DNA of 64,000 nt, taken from NCBI GenBank assembly GCA_000980375.1, contig LARD01000001.1, forward strand, positions 1-64,000, in the 5' to 3' direction. The stretch's first letter is position 1. Every line of letters begins with the position of its first letter. Below the pieces are notes generated by a model that was not told the origin of the DNA, searched no databases, and was given only the letters and a program-made list of their open reading frames with translations. The stretch comes from Clostridium sp. K4410.MGS-306. GTDB lineage: Bacteria > Cyanobacteriota > Vampirovibrionia > Gastranaerophilales > Gastranaerophilaceae. The translations under genes and the position numbers were made by a program. This document shows, piece by piece, positions 19,601-26,668 of this stretch.

Positions 19601-20194
19601 ATCGGATACGGCGGTATTGACCACGTTCTTGCACAAAACAAAAACGTAAATATCCTTGTACTCGATACAGAAGTTTACTCTAACACAGGCGGTCAGGCTT
19701 CTAAATCTACACCTACAGGTGCAGTAGCTAAATTTGCTACAGGCGGTAAGAAAACTTACAAGAAAAATATGGGCTTGATGAGTATGTCTTACGGCTATGT
19801 ATATGTAGCATCAGTTGCTTTAGGTGCTGACAGAGCTCAAACTCTTAAAGCATTCCAGGAAGCTGAAGCATATGATGGACCTTCTATCATCTTTGCTTAT
19901 GCTCCTTGTATCGCACACGGTATCGACATGAGTAAAACTCAGACAGAACAAAAACGTGCTGTTGAAGCAGGATACTTCCCGCTTTACAGATACAACCCTG
20001 CTAACGAACAACCGTTCAGCTGGGATGCTAAAGATCCTAAAGGCAGCTATCAAGAATTCATTAAGAGCGAAGGACGTTATAAACAATTGGCAAAAACTAA
20101 CCCTGACGCTGCTGAAGAACTCTATCAAAAAGCTGAAGAAGATGCAGCTAAGAGAATGGCTGTGTTCAAAGCTATCGGTGAACTTATTAAATAA
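16661..20194 (+). CDS. nifJ: Pyruvate:ferredoxin (flavodoxin) oxidoreductase
   Basis: A 1177-residue single-chain PFOR that converts pyruvate and CoA to acetyl-CoA and CO2, reducing ferredoxin. Domain order is typical: the N-terminal pyrimidine-binding domain (YPITPSSTMGEWVDEWA near 24, EMQSEAGAAGAVHG near 62); a TK C-terminal-like domain; gamma domain; an 8Fe ferredoxin domain (CIQCGICASACPHA near 690 and CKDCTGCGVCVDQCPANKNP near 745); and the C-terminal TPP domain (CAGCGETPY, ATGCSS, GDGWANDIGYGG near 977, LDTEVYSNTGGQASKSTPTG). A perfect AAGGAGGT precedes the ATG and codon use indicates high expression. The ferredoxin at 59.3 kb is a likely electron acceptor. The enzyme is oxygen-sensitive, consistent with an anaerobe. 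Confidence 0.97.
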   Translation: MPGKTITVDGNYAAAHVAYALSEVSAIYPITPSSTMGEWVDEWASQHKKNIWGKEVRVAEMQSEAGAAGAVHGSLAAGALTSTYTASQGLLLMIPVMHKVAGEMLPHVIHVSARALAAQSLAIFGDHTDVMGCRNTGYAMLAANSVQEEMDMALVAHLATYKSKVPFLQFFDGFRTSHEIHKIEEISYEDIAKLVEPKYIEEFRNRAMRPEAPICKVGAQNTDVYFQGRETVNKYYDAVPDIVQEYMDKVAAVTGRQYHPFDYVGAPDATDVIVAIGSGCETIEETIEYLNATRGTKYGLVKVRLYRPFDVKRFNEALPKSVKRITVLDRTKEPGSIGEPLYIDVVAALENKDIRVIGGRYGLSSKEFTPSMVLAIYKHAENNGFHGFTVGIEDDVTNLSLKVEEEIVTEPEGTTNCMFWGLGSDGTVGANKSSIKIIGQYTNKDAQAYFAYDSKKSFGVTVSHLRFGDKAIKSTYLITAPDFVSCSTHSYIGRYDLLKGIKEGGVFLLNSPWSKEEAFSHLTRDMQETIINKKIKFYNIDAESLIEKQPGLRGKGANTVMMVAYFKVSGIIPFEQALEGMREMTKKTFKKKGDDVVNMNLALIDAAVDACEEVIVPASLDGVCSADPVKFISDDASEFAKKIIEPSMRQKGDDIPVSAMSVDGVIPTGTSCLEKRAIAPRVPHWNSEACIQCGICASACPHAAIRTKLIEKENLKDAPESFNTIEAKPNANGEHFKVQVYCKDCTGCGVCVDQCPANKNPEKQALTWSTIEKEEAACEVVNEKFFDELPDNVMGKNTTKTIKGAMLRKPLFEFSGACAGCGETPYVKLVSQLFGENAIVANATGCSSIYSGTFPTIPYTTTKAGRGPAWANSLFEDNAEFGFGMRLAVEQNRDTLRTFAQKVIENEKTPADLREALTEALTHFDNSKTEEAVAAQDKAKAVLAKYADVDCADLAKVRELQDYFTDKSVWIIGGDGWANDIGYGGIDHVLAQNKNVNILVLDTEVYSNTGGQASKSTPTGAVAKFATGGKKTYKKNMGLMSMSYGYVYVASVALGADRAQTLKAFQEAEAYDGPSIIFAYAPCIAHGIDMSKTQTEQKRAVEAGYFPLYRYNPANEQPFSWDAKDPKGSYQEFIKSEGRYKQLAKTNPDAAEELYQKAEEDAAKRMAVFKAIGELIK

Positions 20195-20213
20195 GTTTGT
20201 CAGGCAAATAAAA

Positions 20214-20243
20214 AGAGGTATCGGAAACGGTACCTCTTTTTTT
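20214..20243 (+). terminator. Terminator after nifJ
   Basis: AGAGGTATCG (20214-20223), GAAA tetraloop, CGGTACCTCT (20228-20237), then T6. A very stable intrinsic terminator. Confidence 0.92.
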
Positions 20244-20273
20244 ATGTTCTTGTGTTTTTAATTAGAGCAATTG

Positions 20274-20936
20274 TTAAACAACTATTGTTGAAGAGGACGT
20301 TACTTTTTGTTGCGCTGCTAGCTCCGGATGTTTGAGTTTTACAAAGCCGGGAACAACGTTTTTGGCTGCTTTAAGTTTGGCGTATTGCTCGTTTAGCTTT
20401 GCTTTTTCTCTGGCGGTTGCAGTTTTTGCTTGATTGTTCATCTGGTTATAAAGCTCTTTTTCAACGGCATTGCCTTTGATGTAAACGTCCATTTCTTTTC
20501 CCTTTTTGAAGGTTTTTACATCGGCTGCGTATAAGGCTTTTGGCATGTTGTACAGTGTATAAATTACTGCGCAGATTGCAACAAAGCCGGCAATAACAGC
20601 AAGAGGTGCTCCGATTTTTTGGATTGTGGTGAGTTTTTCACCCGGTTTCATATTACGTTTAAGGATTTTCTTCGAGATTTTTTCTGACATCTCTCCAAGG
20701 AACTGCGCTCCGTCTCCGTCGTCTGCGATTGCAAATAGCAGCCTTGCACCTGCTATGAGACCTGCACCTACTGTTGCAAGTATTGCAGTTGAACGCTCTC
20801 CGCTTTTTTTTATCGGATTTTTATCATACACGGGCTTTATATCAGCGCGAGGCTCCGTTTTTGAAGCCGTGTCTGTGTTTTTTGCTGATGCCGTGAATGC
20901 CATACTGTGGTTATTTTTTACGGCTGAAATTATCAT
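20274..20936 (-). CDS. Two-helix membrane protein, paralogue of the next gene
   Basis: A 220-residue protein of unknown function. The N-terminus is polar with a MAFTA motif at 12-16. Helices occur near residues 50-70 (STAILATVGAGLIAGARLLFA) and 105-130 (IGAPLAVIAGFVAICAVIYTLY). A charged, Lys-rich C-terminal tail contains GKEMDVY. The layout NPIKKSGE-helix-helix-P.ALY-KEMDVY is shared with the 160-residue protein encoded just upstream, so they are diverged paralogues. The genes are 21 nt apart on the same strand and probably co-transcribed. No enzymatic motif is visible. Confidence 0.68.
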   Translation of the reverse strand: MIISAVKNNHSMAFTASAKNTDTASKTEPRADIKPVYDKNPIKKSGERSTAILATVGAGLIAGARLLFAIADDGDGAQFLGEMSEKISKKILKRNMKPGEKLTTIQKIGAPLAVIAGFVAICAVIYTLYNMPKALYAADVKTFKKGKEMDVYIKGNAVEKELYNQMNNQAKTATAREKAKLNEQYAKLKAAKNVVPGFVKLKHPELAAQQKVTSSSTIVV

Positions 20937-20957
20937 ATCTTTTTTGTCTCTCGATGA

Positions 20958-21440
20958 TTAGTGTTGAACTAATAATGCTTGTGCTCTGTTAGCTGTTTGG
21001 AGCTTGAGATTGTCATCGAGCTTTTTGTCTAACGATACTTCAGGATCTAAAACTTCTTTGTGAACTTCTTCTGTCAAAGCTGATTTGAGCTCTTTGTCTC
21101 TTGAGTAAACGTCCATTTCTTTTTCTCTTGCAAAAGCGTTTACTGCTGTGTTGTATAATTTTGAAGGAAGTGCCAACGCTGCTGTTACAACTGCTGTACC
21201 AACACCGATTAATGCTGATTTTTTAGTACCGATTTTAAGACAGCTGACAAGACCGCCGACTACAGCACCAAGAACAGCAGAACCACCAATTACTGATAAA
21301 GTAGCAAGTGCTTTTTCTTTTTTGCGAGAAATAGGATTTTCATAACCAGAAGCTGCCTTTTGTTCAGCTTTCTGGCTTTGGTCTTGGCCAAAGCTTGCTC
21401 TTGATATAGTGTTCAACATACCTACACGTGCTACATTCAT
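20958..21440 (-). CDS. Two-helix membrane protein with N-terminal ASFGQ motif
   Basis: The start is ATG 21440 (MNVARVGMLNTISRASFGQD), chosen because AAGGAGAA lies 6 nt upstream; this gives 160 residues. After the ASFGQ motif comes a polar linker, then NPISRKKEKALATL and two glycine-rich membrane helices near residues 50-73 (ATLSVIGGSAVLGAVVGGLV) and 80-98 (ALIGVGTAVVTAALALP). P-S-K-L-Y-N and REKEMDVYSRDKE follow, with an acidic/basic tail. It is paralogous to the downstream 220-residue protein. Function unknown; the small-residue helices suggest oligomer packing. Confidence 0.7.
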   Translation of the reverse strand: MNVARVGMLNTISRASFGQDQSQKAEQKAASGYENPISRKKEKALATLSVIGGSAVLGAVVGGLVSCLKIGTKKSALIGVGTAVVTAALALPSKLYNTAVNAFAREKEMDVYSRDKELKSALTEEVHKEVLDPEVSLDKKLDDNLKLQTANRAQALLVQH

Positions 21441-21527
21441 CTTTGTTCTCCTTAAATAATTAATAACCTCTTGTGACCGTTTTAACATTCGTAAATGATT
21501 TTTTTTGCCAGTTTTTAATGTAAAGAT

Positions 21528-22841
21528 TTACAATATTTTATAAATCAACGAGCCTCTGTCTCTTTGTTCGCAAGAGAAAGAAAATGCCTCTTCCATATGT
21601 TTTTGCGCAGCTTCAAGCTTGTCTGCATCATTTGCATAGAGCGTTGCAACGACTTCACCCTGTTTGACAGGCTCAGCACAAATTTTGTTAAGATAAATCC
21701 CGGCTGAGTAATCAATCTGGTCGGTTTTCTTTTCTCTGCCTGCACCTAATATTTTACAGGCATAAGCTGTCTTGTACGCATCAATGTTCCAAACAAATCC
21801 GTCTTGCGGTGCTTTTACCTGAAAAGCATAATTTGGCTGCGGGAAAAGCCTGTAATTTTCTATTACATCAGGATTTCCGCTTTGAGAGATGATTAACTTT
21901 TTAAAATATTCCAGTCCTCTTCCTGATGTTATTGCATCAGACACTTTTGAATATGCCTCTTCTTTTGTATTTGCCAACCCCAGCTGTGTTAGAGTGAGAG
22001 CTGCCATTTCATAAGTGAGTTCTTTTATATCCGGTGTCATATTACCTTTTAAAAACTCTATAGACTCTATTACCTCAATTGCATTGCCAACAGCTCTGCC
22101 CAGAGGCTGCTCCATTGAGGTAATTACCGCATGGAATTTCTTACCAAGTTTTTCTGCAATATTTACCATCCACTGTGCAAGCTCTTGCGCTTCTTGCGGA
22201 GTTTTCAGAAATGCACCGGAGCCGTATTTCACATCCAGCACAACATAATCTGCACCGGATGCTATTTTTTTAGATACAACAGATGACGCAATCAATGGTA
22301 TTGCATCCACTGTTGCAGTTACATCTCTTAAGGCATAGAGCTTGCCGTCAGCAGGCGTAAGGCGGCCTGTTTGAGACCCTATTGCAAGACCTGTTTCTTT
22401 AACTTTTTCAATCAATTCTTCTATCTCAAGGTTTGTTTTAAAACCCGGTATTGCCTCAAGCTTATCAATTGTTCCACCGGTGTGCCCCAGCCCTCTTCCT
22501 GAAAGCTTTGCAATTGGCACATTGCATGCTGCAAGCAACGGGATAAGGATGAGTGTGATTTTGTCGCCTACTCCGCCTGTTGAGTGTTTATCCGCAATAT
22601 GTCTGCAGTTTTCATTTCTTATAGGAGATAAATCAATTGTCTCGCCCGAATCAATTATTGCTTTTGTCAGATTTGCTGTCTCATCAAGAGTCATACCTTT
22701 AAAATACACGGCCATAAGCCAGGCTGAAACCTGATAATCTTCAGCCGTAGCGTTCATTATTGAATTAACAATAAAGCTGATTTCTTCGTTTGTGTGTTCA
22801 TGCCCTTTTTTCTTTTTATCAATTAAATCAACAAATCTCAC
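21528..22841 (-). CDS. pdp: Pyrimidine-nucleoside (thymidine) phosphorylase
   Basis: A 437-residue nucleoside phosphorylase that cleaves thymidine/uridine with phosphate for pyrimidine salvage. Diagnostic features: N-terminal helical domain with VSAWLMAVYFKGM; phosphate-binding KHSTGGVGDK near residue 83; the family signature SGRGLGHTGGTIDKLE near 114; DVTATVDAIPLIASSVVSKK; VKYGSGAF; and a C-terminal domain with YSAGIYL. The length and the conserved Lys in KYGSGAF fit Firmicutes-type Pdp. Whether it prefers thymidine (DeoA) or both pyrimidines cannot be told from sequence. It appears monocistronic. Confidence 0.93.
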   Translation of the reverse strand: MRFVDLIDKKKKGHEHTNEEISFIVNSIMNATAEDYQVSAWLMAVYFKGMTLDETANLTKAIIDSGETIDLSPIRNENCRHIADKHSTGGVGDKITLILIPLLAACNVPIAKLSGRGLGHTGGTIDKLEAIPGFKTNLEIEELIEKVKETGLAIGSQTGRLTPADGKLYALRDVTATVDAIPLIASSVVSKKIASGADYVVLDVKYGSGAFLKTPQEAQELAQWMVNIAEKLGKKFHAVITSMEQPLGRAVGNAIEVIESIEFLKGNMTPDIKELTYEMAALTLTQLGLANTKEEAYSKVSDAITSGRGLEYFKKLIISQSGNPDVIENYRLFPQPNYAFQVKAPQDGFVWNIDAYKTAYACKILGAGREKKTDQIDYSAGIYLNKICAEPVKQGEVVATLYANDADKLEAAQKHMEEAFSFSCEQRDRGSLIYKIL

Positions 22842-22939
22842 AAAATACCTCAGTTCTTTTATTTAAGGATAACATAAATTATATCATATGTTTCTTTTGT
22901 AAAATTTAACTATGTTTAAAAAAACAATCTTCGTGGAAT

Positions 22940-22980
22940 AGTAACACATGAGGTTACTTCGAAACATGAGGATAGTAATT
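22940..22980 (+). promoter_or_regulatory. Duplicated ribosome-site leader with stem-loop before the autotransporter
   Basis: ACATGAGG occurs twice (22946-22953 and 22964-22971). The first copy lies in the loop of a 6-bp hairpin, AGTAAC/GTTACT (22940-22945/22953-22958). The second is well spaced for ATG 22981, which opens a reading frame through the downstream G tract. Confidence 0.4.
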
Positions 22981-23037
22981 ATGGAAAAGTTTGTTTTGTG
23001 TTCCTGCAAACCCGCTCGTAGTGCTGATTTATGTTGC

Positions 23038-23049
23038 GGGGGGGGGGGG
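23038..23049 (+). repeat. Poly-G tract (12 G) at the start of the autotransporter gene
   Basis: An uninterrupted run of 12 guanines in an AT-rich genome, placed between a well-formed upstream start (ATG 22981) and the signal peptide. With 12 G the ATG 22981 frame stops after 42 codons; with 11 or 14 G it would continue into the autotransporter. Such tracts slip during replication and cause ON/OFF phase variation of surface proteins. Exact length may be uncertain in assembly. Confidence 0.75.
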
Positions 23050-23053
23050 CTGG

Positions 23054-26020
23054 ATGCCAATAAAATCAATATTGTGTGTGGCATCGCTTGCGGCATTTTT
23101 GTGCATTAATCTCCCCGCATTTGCCGATATCACCCTGCCGCAAGATACAAACACAGACAACCATGCCTATACCTTGACAAAAGTTGACCAACAGGGCGAA
23201 AACACCATAACAAAATACGAATGGAGCGAAGAACAAAACAAACTCGTCCCCGTGAATTATCGTGTTGACCTGAAAAAAAAACAATACGGCAACTCAAATG
23301 GAGAAACAACTCTTATTTACGGCTGGGAAAAGAATCCTGATACAAACTTCCTTGAATTCAAAAAAGACCCAACAAATCCTGTAGACCAGACAATAACATA
23401 CACTTACAATAAAGCTGATGAGCAACAGAAATTAGATAATAGAGCTGACAATTCCGACAAGACAATAACAGGTGTGTTTGTTGGACAAACTGGTACTGAA
23501 CAGGGCGGAGGTGCGATATTTAATAATTATTTACTCCCAATACTTGGTGATATCAATGCTGATTTTGTTGGCAACTACATATCCTCCTCTTCCAGTGATG
23601 CTGATGGCGGAGCAATTTATAATCAAGGAATAATCAGAAACATAACCGGCGATTTCATTGGTAACTATGCATCTTCATCTAGCTCTTCCAAACTTGACGC
23701 TGCTTTAGGTGGAGCAATTTATAATCACAGAATAAGAGAAGATATAACTAAAGGAACAATCGGAGATATAACCGGCGACTTCATAGGCAATTACGCATCT
23801 TCCACAATTACCGAAGCTTATGGCGGAGCAATTTATAACGCTAATGGAGCAGTAATCGGAAACATAACCGGTGATTTCATAGGCAACTATGTTTCTGGTT
23901 CTGATCCTTTGGCCCTAGGCGGTGCAATTTTTAATGATTGCACTATGAGTGGTTATAATAGCTTAATAGGCGATATAACAGGCGATTTCATCGGTAACTA
24001 TGCAAAAATAGAAGGGGAGCTTGCCACAGGCGGAGCAATTTATAACGGTACTGGAGCAGTAATCGGAAATATAACAGGGGATTTCATAGGCAACTATGTT
24101 TCTGGTGTTAGTGCCGCAGGCGGTGCAATAAGTAATGATGGAACAATCGGAAAAACAGACGAAGATGGCAATCTTATCGGAGGAATCTACGGCTCCTTCA
24201 TTAACAATTACGCCAAAATAGAATCAGATTCTAACTTGGTCCTGGGCGGAGCCGTGTATACAGCCAGAGACATGAACTTCATAGCCGACAATCAAACAAA
24301 CTATTTCTCCGGCAACTACACGGAAGACTGCAGGGGTAAGACACCCAACGCAATCTTCGTAGAAACCTCTTCACCATCTCCGGCAACCCAACCAACAATC
24401 AAACTAATAGCCCAAAACAACGGCCAAATAATCTTCAATGACCAAATAGACGGAGGCAAGCCCACAGCCCTAACAACTATCCCAACAACTATCGACCGCA
24501 CAAACCAATACAACCTGGCACTAACCGGCGATAAAACCGGCACAATCCACCTGAATAACGAAGTAATAAACGCCAACGCAACAAGCGAAAATGTAACCCT
24601 GAACCTTGGCAAGAATAACGTGTTCGAACAATCAAACTTTACAATAACCTCAGGTTCCTTAGGCTTTATAAACGGAATTGCCGAACAACAAATCATGCAA
24701 TCCGCCAACATCAACGGAAACATAAAGCTTGCCGTAGACGTCGACCTCGCCGCTGAAAAAATGGACACCCTCCCGGATAATGTAGCAGTCTCTAAAGACG
24801 CCCAAATCAACGTAAACCACCTGAACCTAATATCAGACGCAAATAAAGATATCACAAATATCCAATTCGCCCCGGATGCCTATAAATCACAAGTATCCTA
24901 CACAGGCTCAAATCCCGTAGCCTACTCCCCCATCTGGAAATACGACGTGGACTACCTAAAAGAAACAGGCGAATTCCTCTTCACCCGCGGAGCCTCCTCC
25001 ACAGGCAACCCATCAGACAACTACAACCCCGCAGTCCTCGCCCCATCCGTCGCAACCCAAGCCGGAGCCTACACAACCCAGCTTCAAACCTTCAACTACG
25101 CCTTCCAACACTCGGATAACTTCATGAATATCCCCTACCTCGAAAGATTATCAATCAAAAATCAAAATAAATACGCTTTATCCCCCACAGCTGATGCAAC
25201 AGACGTAGGCACCTTCTCCCCTCTTCTCACCAAACACTACCACAACGGCTTCTGGTTTAAACCCTACGCAAGCTTCGAAAATATTCCGCTCAAAAACGGC
25301 CCCAAAGTCTCAAACATCAACTACGGCACCCTGGTAGGCTATGACACTGAAATGAAAACCTTAAAACACGGCATAGATAGAGTCCTCACAGCCTACATAG
25401 GCTACAACGGCGCCAGCCAACGCTACTCAGGCGTAGACGCCTACCAAAACGGCGGCCTGATAGGTACAACGGCAACCTTCTATAAAGGCAACTTCTTCAA
25501 CGCCACAACCCTTTCCGTAGGGGCCTCAGCCGGCTCCGCCTCAAACATGTTTGGCTCAGAAAACTACACAATGCTCATGGCCGGCATAGGCAACAAAACC
25601 GGCTACAACTTCGAATTCCTCCAAGGCAAAGCCATACTCCAACCAAGTATGCTATTAAGCTATACATTCGTAAATACCTTCGACTACACAAACTCCGCCG
25701 GTCTTAGAATAAAAAGTGACCCGCTAAACGCCATCCAACTTGCCCCCGGCATAAAACTCATAGGCAACACAAAATCAGGCTGGCAACCATACGCAAGCGT
25801 AGCAATGGTGTGGAACCTGCTGGATGACACAAAAGTGACAGCCAACGACACAAGACTGCCCGAAATGAGCATAAAACCATACGTGCAATACGGTGTAGGG
25901 GTCCAAAAATGCTTCAAAGACGATAAAATGACAGCGTTTGGCCAAGCCATGGTGCACAACGGAGGGCGCAACGGAATATCTCTGACTGCAGGCCTTCGCT
26001 GGAGGGTGGGGAAGGAGTAG
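23054..26020 (+). CDS. Pmp-like autotransporter with GGAI/FxxN repeats
   Basis: Taken from ATG 23054 (988 residues), because MPIKSILCVASLAAFLCINLPAFA is a clean Sec signal peptide cleaved at AFA. The frame also opens from TTG 22991 across the G tract. Residues about 150-410 hold eight imperfect repeats pairing FxxN (mainly FIGNY) with GGA(I/V) (GGAIYN), the two tetrapeptides that define chlamydial polymorphic membrane proteins; they should form a beta-helix passenger. The C-terminal about 270 residues alternate like an autotransporter beta-barrel and end in LTAGLRWRVGKE. It probably is a variable outer-surface adhesin. The 3' half uses C-rich codons (ACC, CCC, ATA, CTC) unlike its neighbours, suggesting acquisition. 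Confidence 0.85.
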   Translation: MPIKSILCVASLAAFLCINLPAFADITLPQDTNTDNHAYTLTKVDQQGENTITKYEWSEEQNKLVPVNYRVDLKKKQYGNSNGETTLIYGWEKNPDTNFLEFKKDPTNPVDQTITYTYNKADEQQKLDNRADNSDKTITGVFVGQTGTEQGGGAIFNNYLLPILGDINADFVGNYISSSSSDADGGAIYNQGIIRNITGDFIGNYASSSSSSKLDAALGGAIYNHRIREDITKGTIGDITGDFIGNYASSTITEAYGGAIYNANGAVIGNITGDFIGNYVSGSDPLALGGAIFNDCTMSGYNSLIGDITGDFIGNYAKIEGELATGGAIYNGTGAVIGNITGDFIGNYVSGVSAAGGAISNDGTIGKTDEDGNLIGGIYGSFINNYAKIESDSNLVLGGAVYTARDMNFIADNQTNYFSGNYTEDCRGKTPNAIFVETSSPSPATQPTIKLIAQNNGQIIFNDQIDGGKPTALTTIPTTIDRTNQYNLALTGDKTGTIHLNNEVINANATSENVTLNLGKNNVFEQSNFTITSGSLGFINGIAEQQIMQSANINGNIKLAVDVDLAAEKMDTLPDNVAVSKDAQINVNHLNLISDANKDITNIQFAPDAYKSQVSYTGSNPVAYSPIWKYDVDYLKETGEFLFTRGASSTGNPSDNYNPAVLAPSVATQAGAYTTQLQTFNYAFQHSDNFMNIPYLERLSIKNQNKYALSPTADATDVGTFSPLLTKHYHNGFWFKPYASFENIPLKNGPKVSNINYGTLVGYDTEMKTLKHGIDRVLTAYIGYNGASQRYSGVDAYQNGGLIGTTATFYKGNFFNATTLSVGASAGSASNMFGSENYTMLMAGIGNKTGYNFEFLQGKAILQPSMLLSYTFVNTFDYTNSAGLRIKSDPLNAIQLAPGIKLIGNTKSGWQPYASVAMVWNLLDDTKVTANDTRLPEMSIKPYVQYGVGVQKCFKDDKMTAFGQAMVHNGGRNGISLTAGLRWRVGKE

Positions 26021-26031
26021 TAGATAAAAAA

Positions 26032-26054
26032 AATGGGACCTTTTTGGCCCCATT
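26032..26054. terminator. Bidirectional terminator between the autotransporter and skp genes
   Basis: AATGGGACC (26032-26040), TTTTT, GGCCCCATT (26046-26054) with one A-C mismatch, flanked by A-run and T-run. It serves both convergent genes. Confidence 0.8.
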
Positions 26055-26059
26055 TTTTA

Positions 26060-26536
26060 TTATTTTTTCGCAGGTTTAAATCTTGGTGAATTTAAATAAT
26101 TTATAACATCTTGTGACAAATCAACACCACCTGTAAATATTACTCTGTAATCAAGCACTATATCAATTTTTTTATCGGCTGCAACTGCTTTTGTTGCTTG
26201 CAGAATATTGCTTTCTACTTCTTGTGCTCTTTTTAGTTTGAGTTTATCAAATTCATCATTTTTAAGTTTAAAATCCTTTTGAACCTGATCCTCAAAGTTC
26301 TTTTTGTTGATAGGAGAATCGATATTTTTGTATTGTTTCTCTTTATCCATTAAGTATTGTTGCAGCTCAAGATATTTTGTATCAATTTCTTTATAAGCTG
26401 ATTTTGCGTATTCATAGTTTGATTCAACAGTTTTGTAGTTAACATAACCTATGGTTTGTGCGTTAGCTGTTGTGCTCAATGCCCCCAAACCCAGCACTAC
26501 TGCTGCTGAAACTAACAGGGCTTTTAATTTTTTCAT
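26060..26536 (-). CDS. skp: OmpH/Skp-family periplasmic chaperone
   Basis: A 158-residue secreted protein with signal peptide MKKLKALLVSAAVVLGLGAL...ANA. It is followed by QTIGYVNYKTV (the Skp 'I-x-x-V-D/N' beta strand), a long charged coiled-coil arm at about 40-115, and the returning strands IDIVLDYRVIFTGGVDLSQDVI. Skp trimers hold unfolded outer-membrane proteins in the periplasm, and the gene is convergent with an autotransporter, a natural client. Family assignment is clear; the gene has its own AGGAG site and appears monocistronic. It supports a two-membrane envelope. Confidence 0.88.
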   Translation of the reverse strand: MKKLKALLVSAAVVLGLGALSTTANAQTIGYVNYKTVESNYEYAKSAYKEIDTKYLELQQYLMDKEKQYKNIDSPINKKNFEDQVQKDFKLKNDEFDKLKLKRAQEVESNILQATKAVAADKKIDIVLDYRVIFTGGVDLSQDVINYLNSPRFKPAKK

Positions 26537-26620
26537 GATATATTACTCCTCATCCCGTTTTCTTATCCTGTATAATTAAAAATTTTAGCAATAATTGTAT
26601 GTAAAGACAAGTGAAAAAAT

Positions 26621-26649
26621 TTGAGTTTAATTATATAATTACTTATACT
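26621..26649 (+). promoter_or_regulatory. Promoter for the AsmA-like gene
   Basis: TTGAGT (26621-26626), exactly 17 nt, TATACT (26644-26649). The expected start, near 26656, leaves a leader of about 13 nt with little ribosome-site signal. Confidence 0.55.
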
Positions 26650-26668
26650 AAGTCAAATATTATATGCA

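Noticed and set aside
24316..24855. A 179-codon minus-strand frame
   Set aside because: Antisense to the autotransporter passenger, long only because that region is C-rich; no start context.
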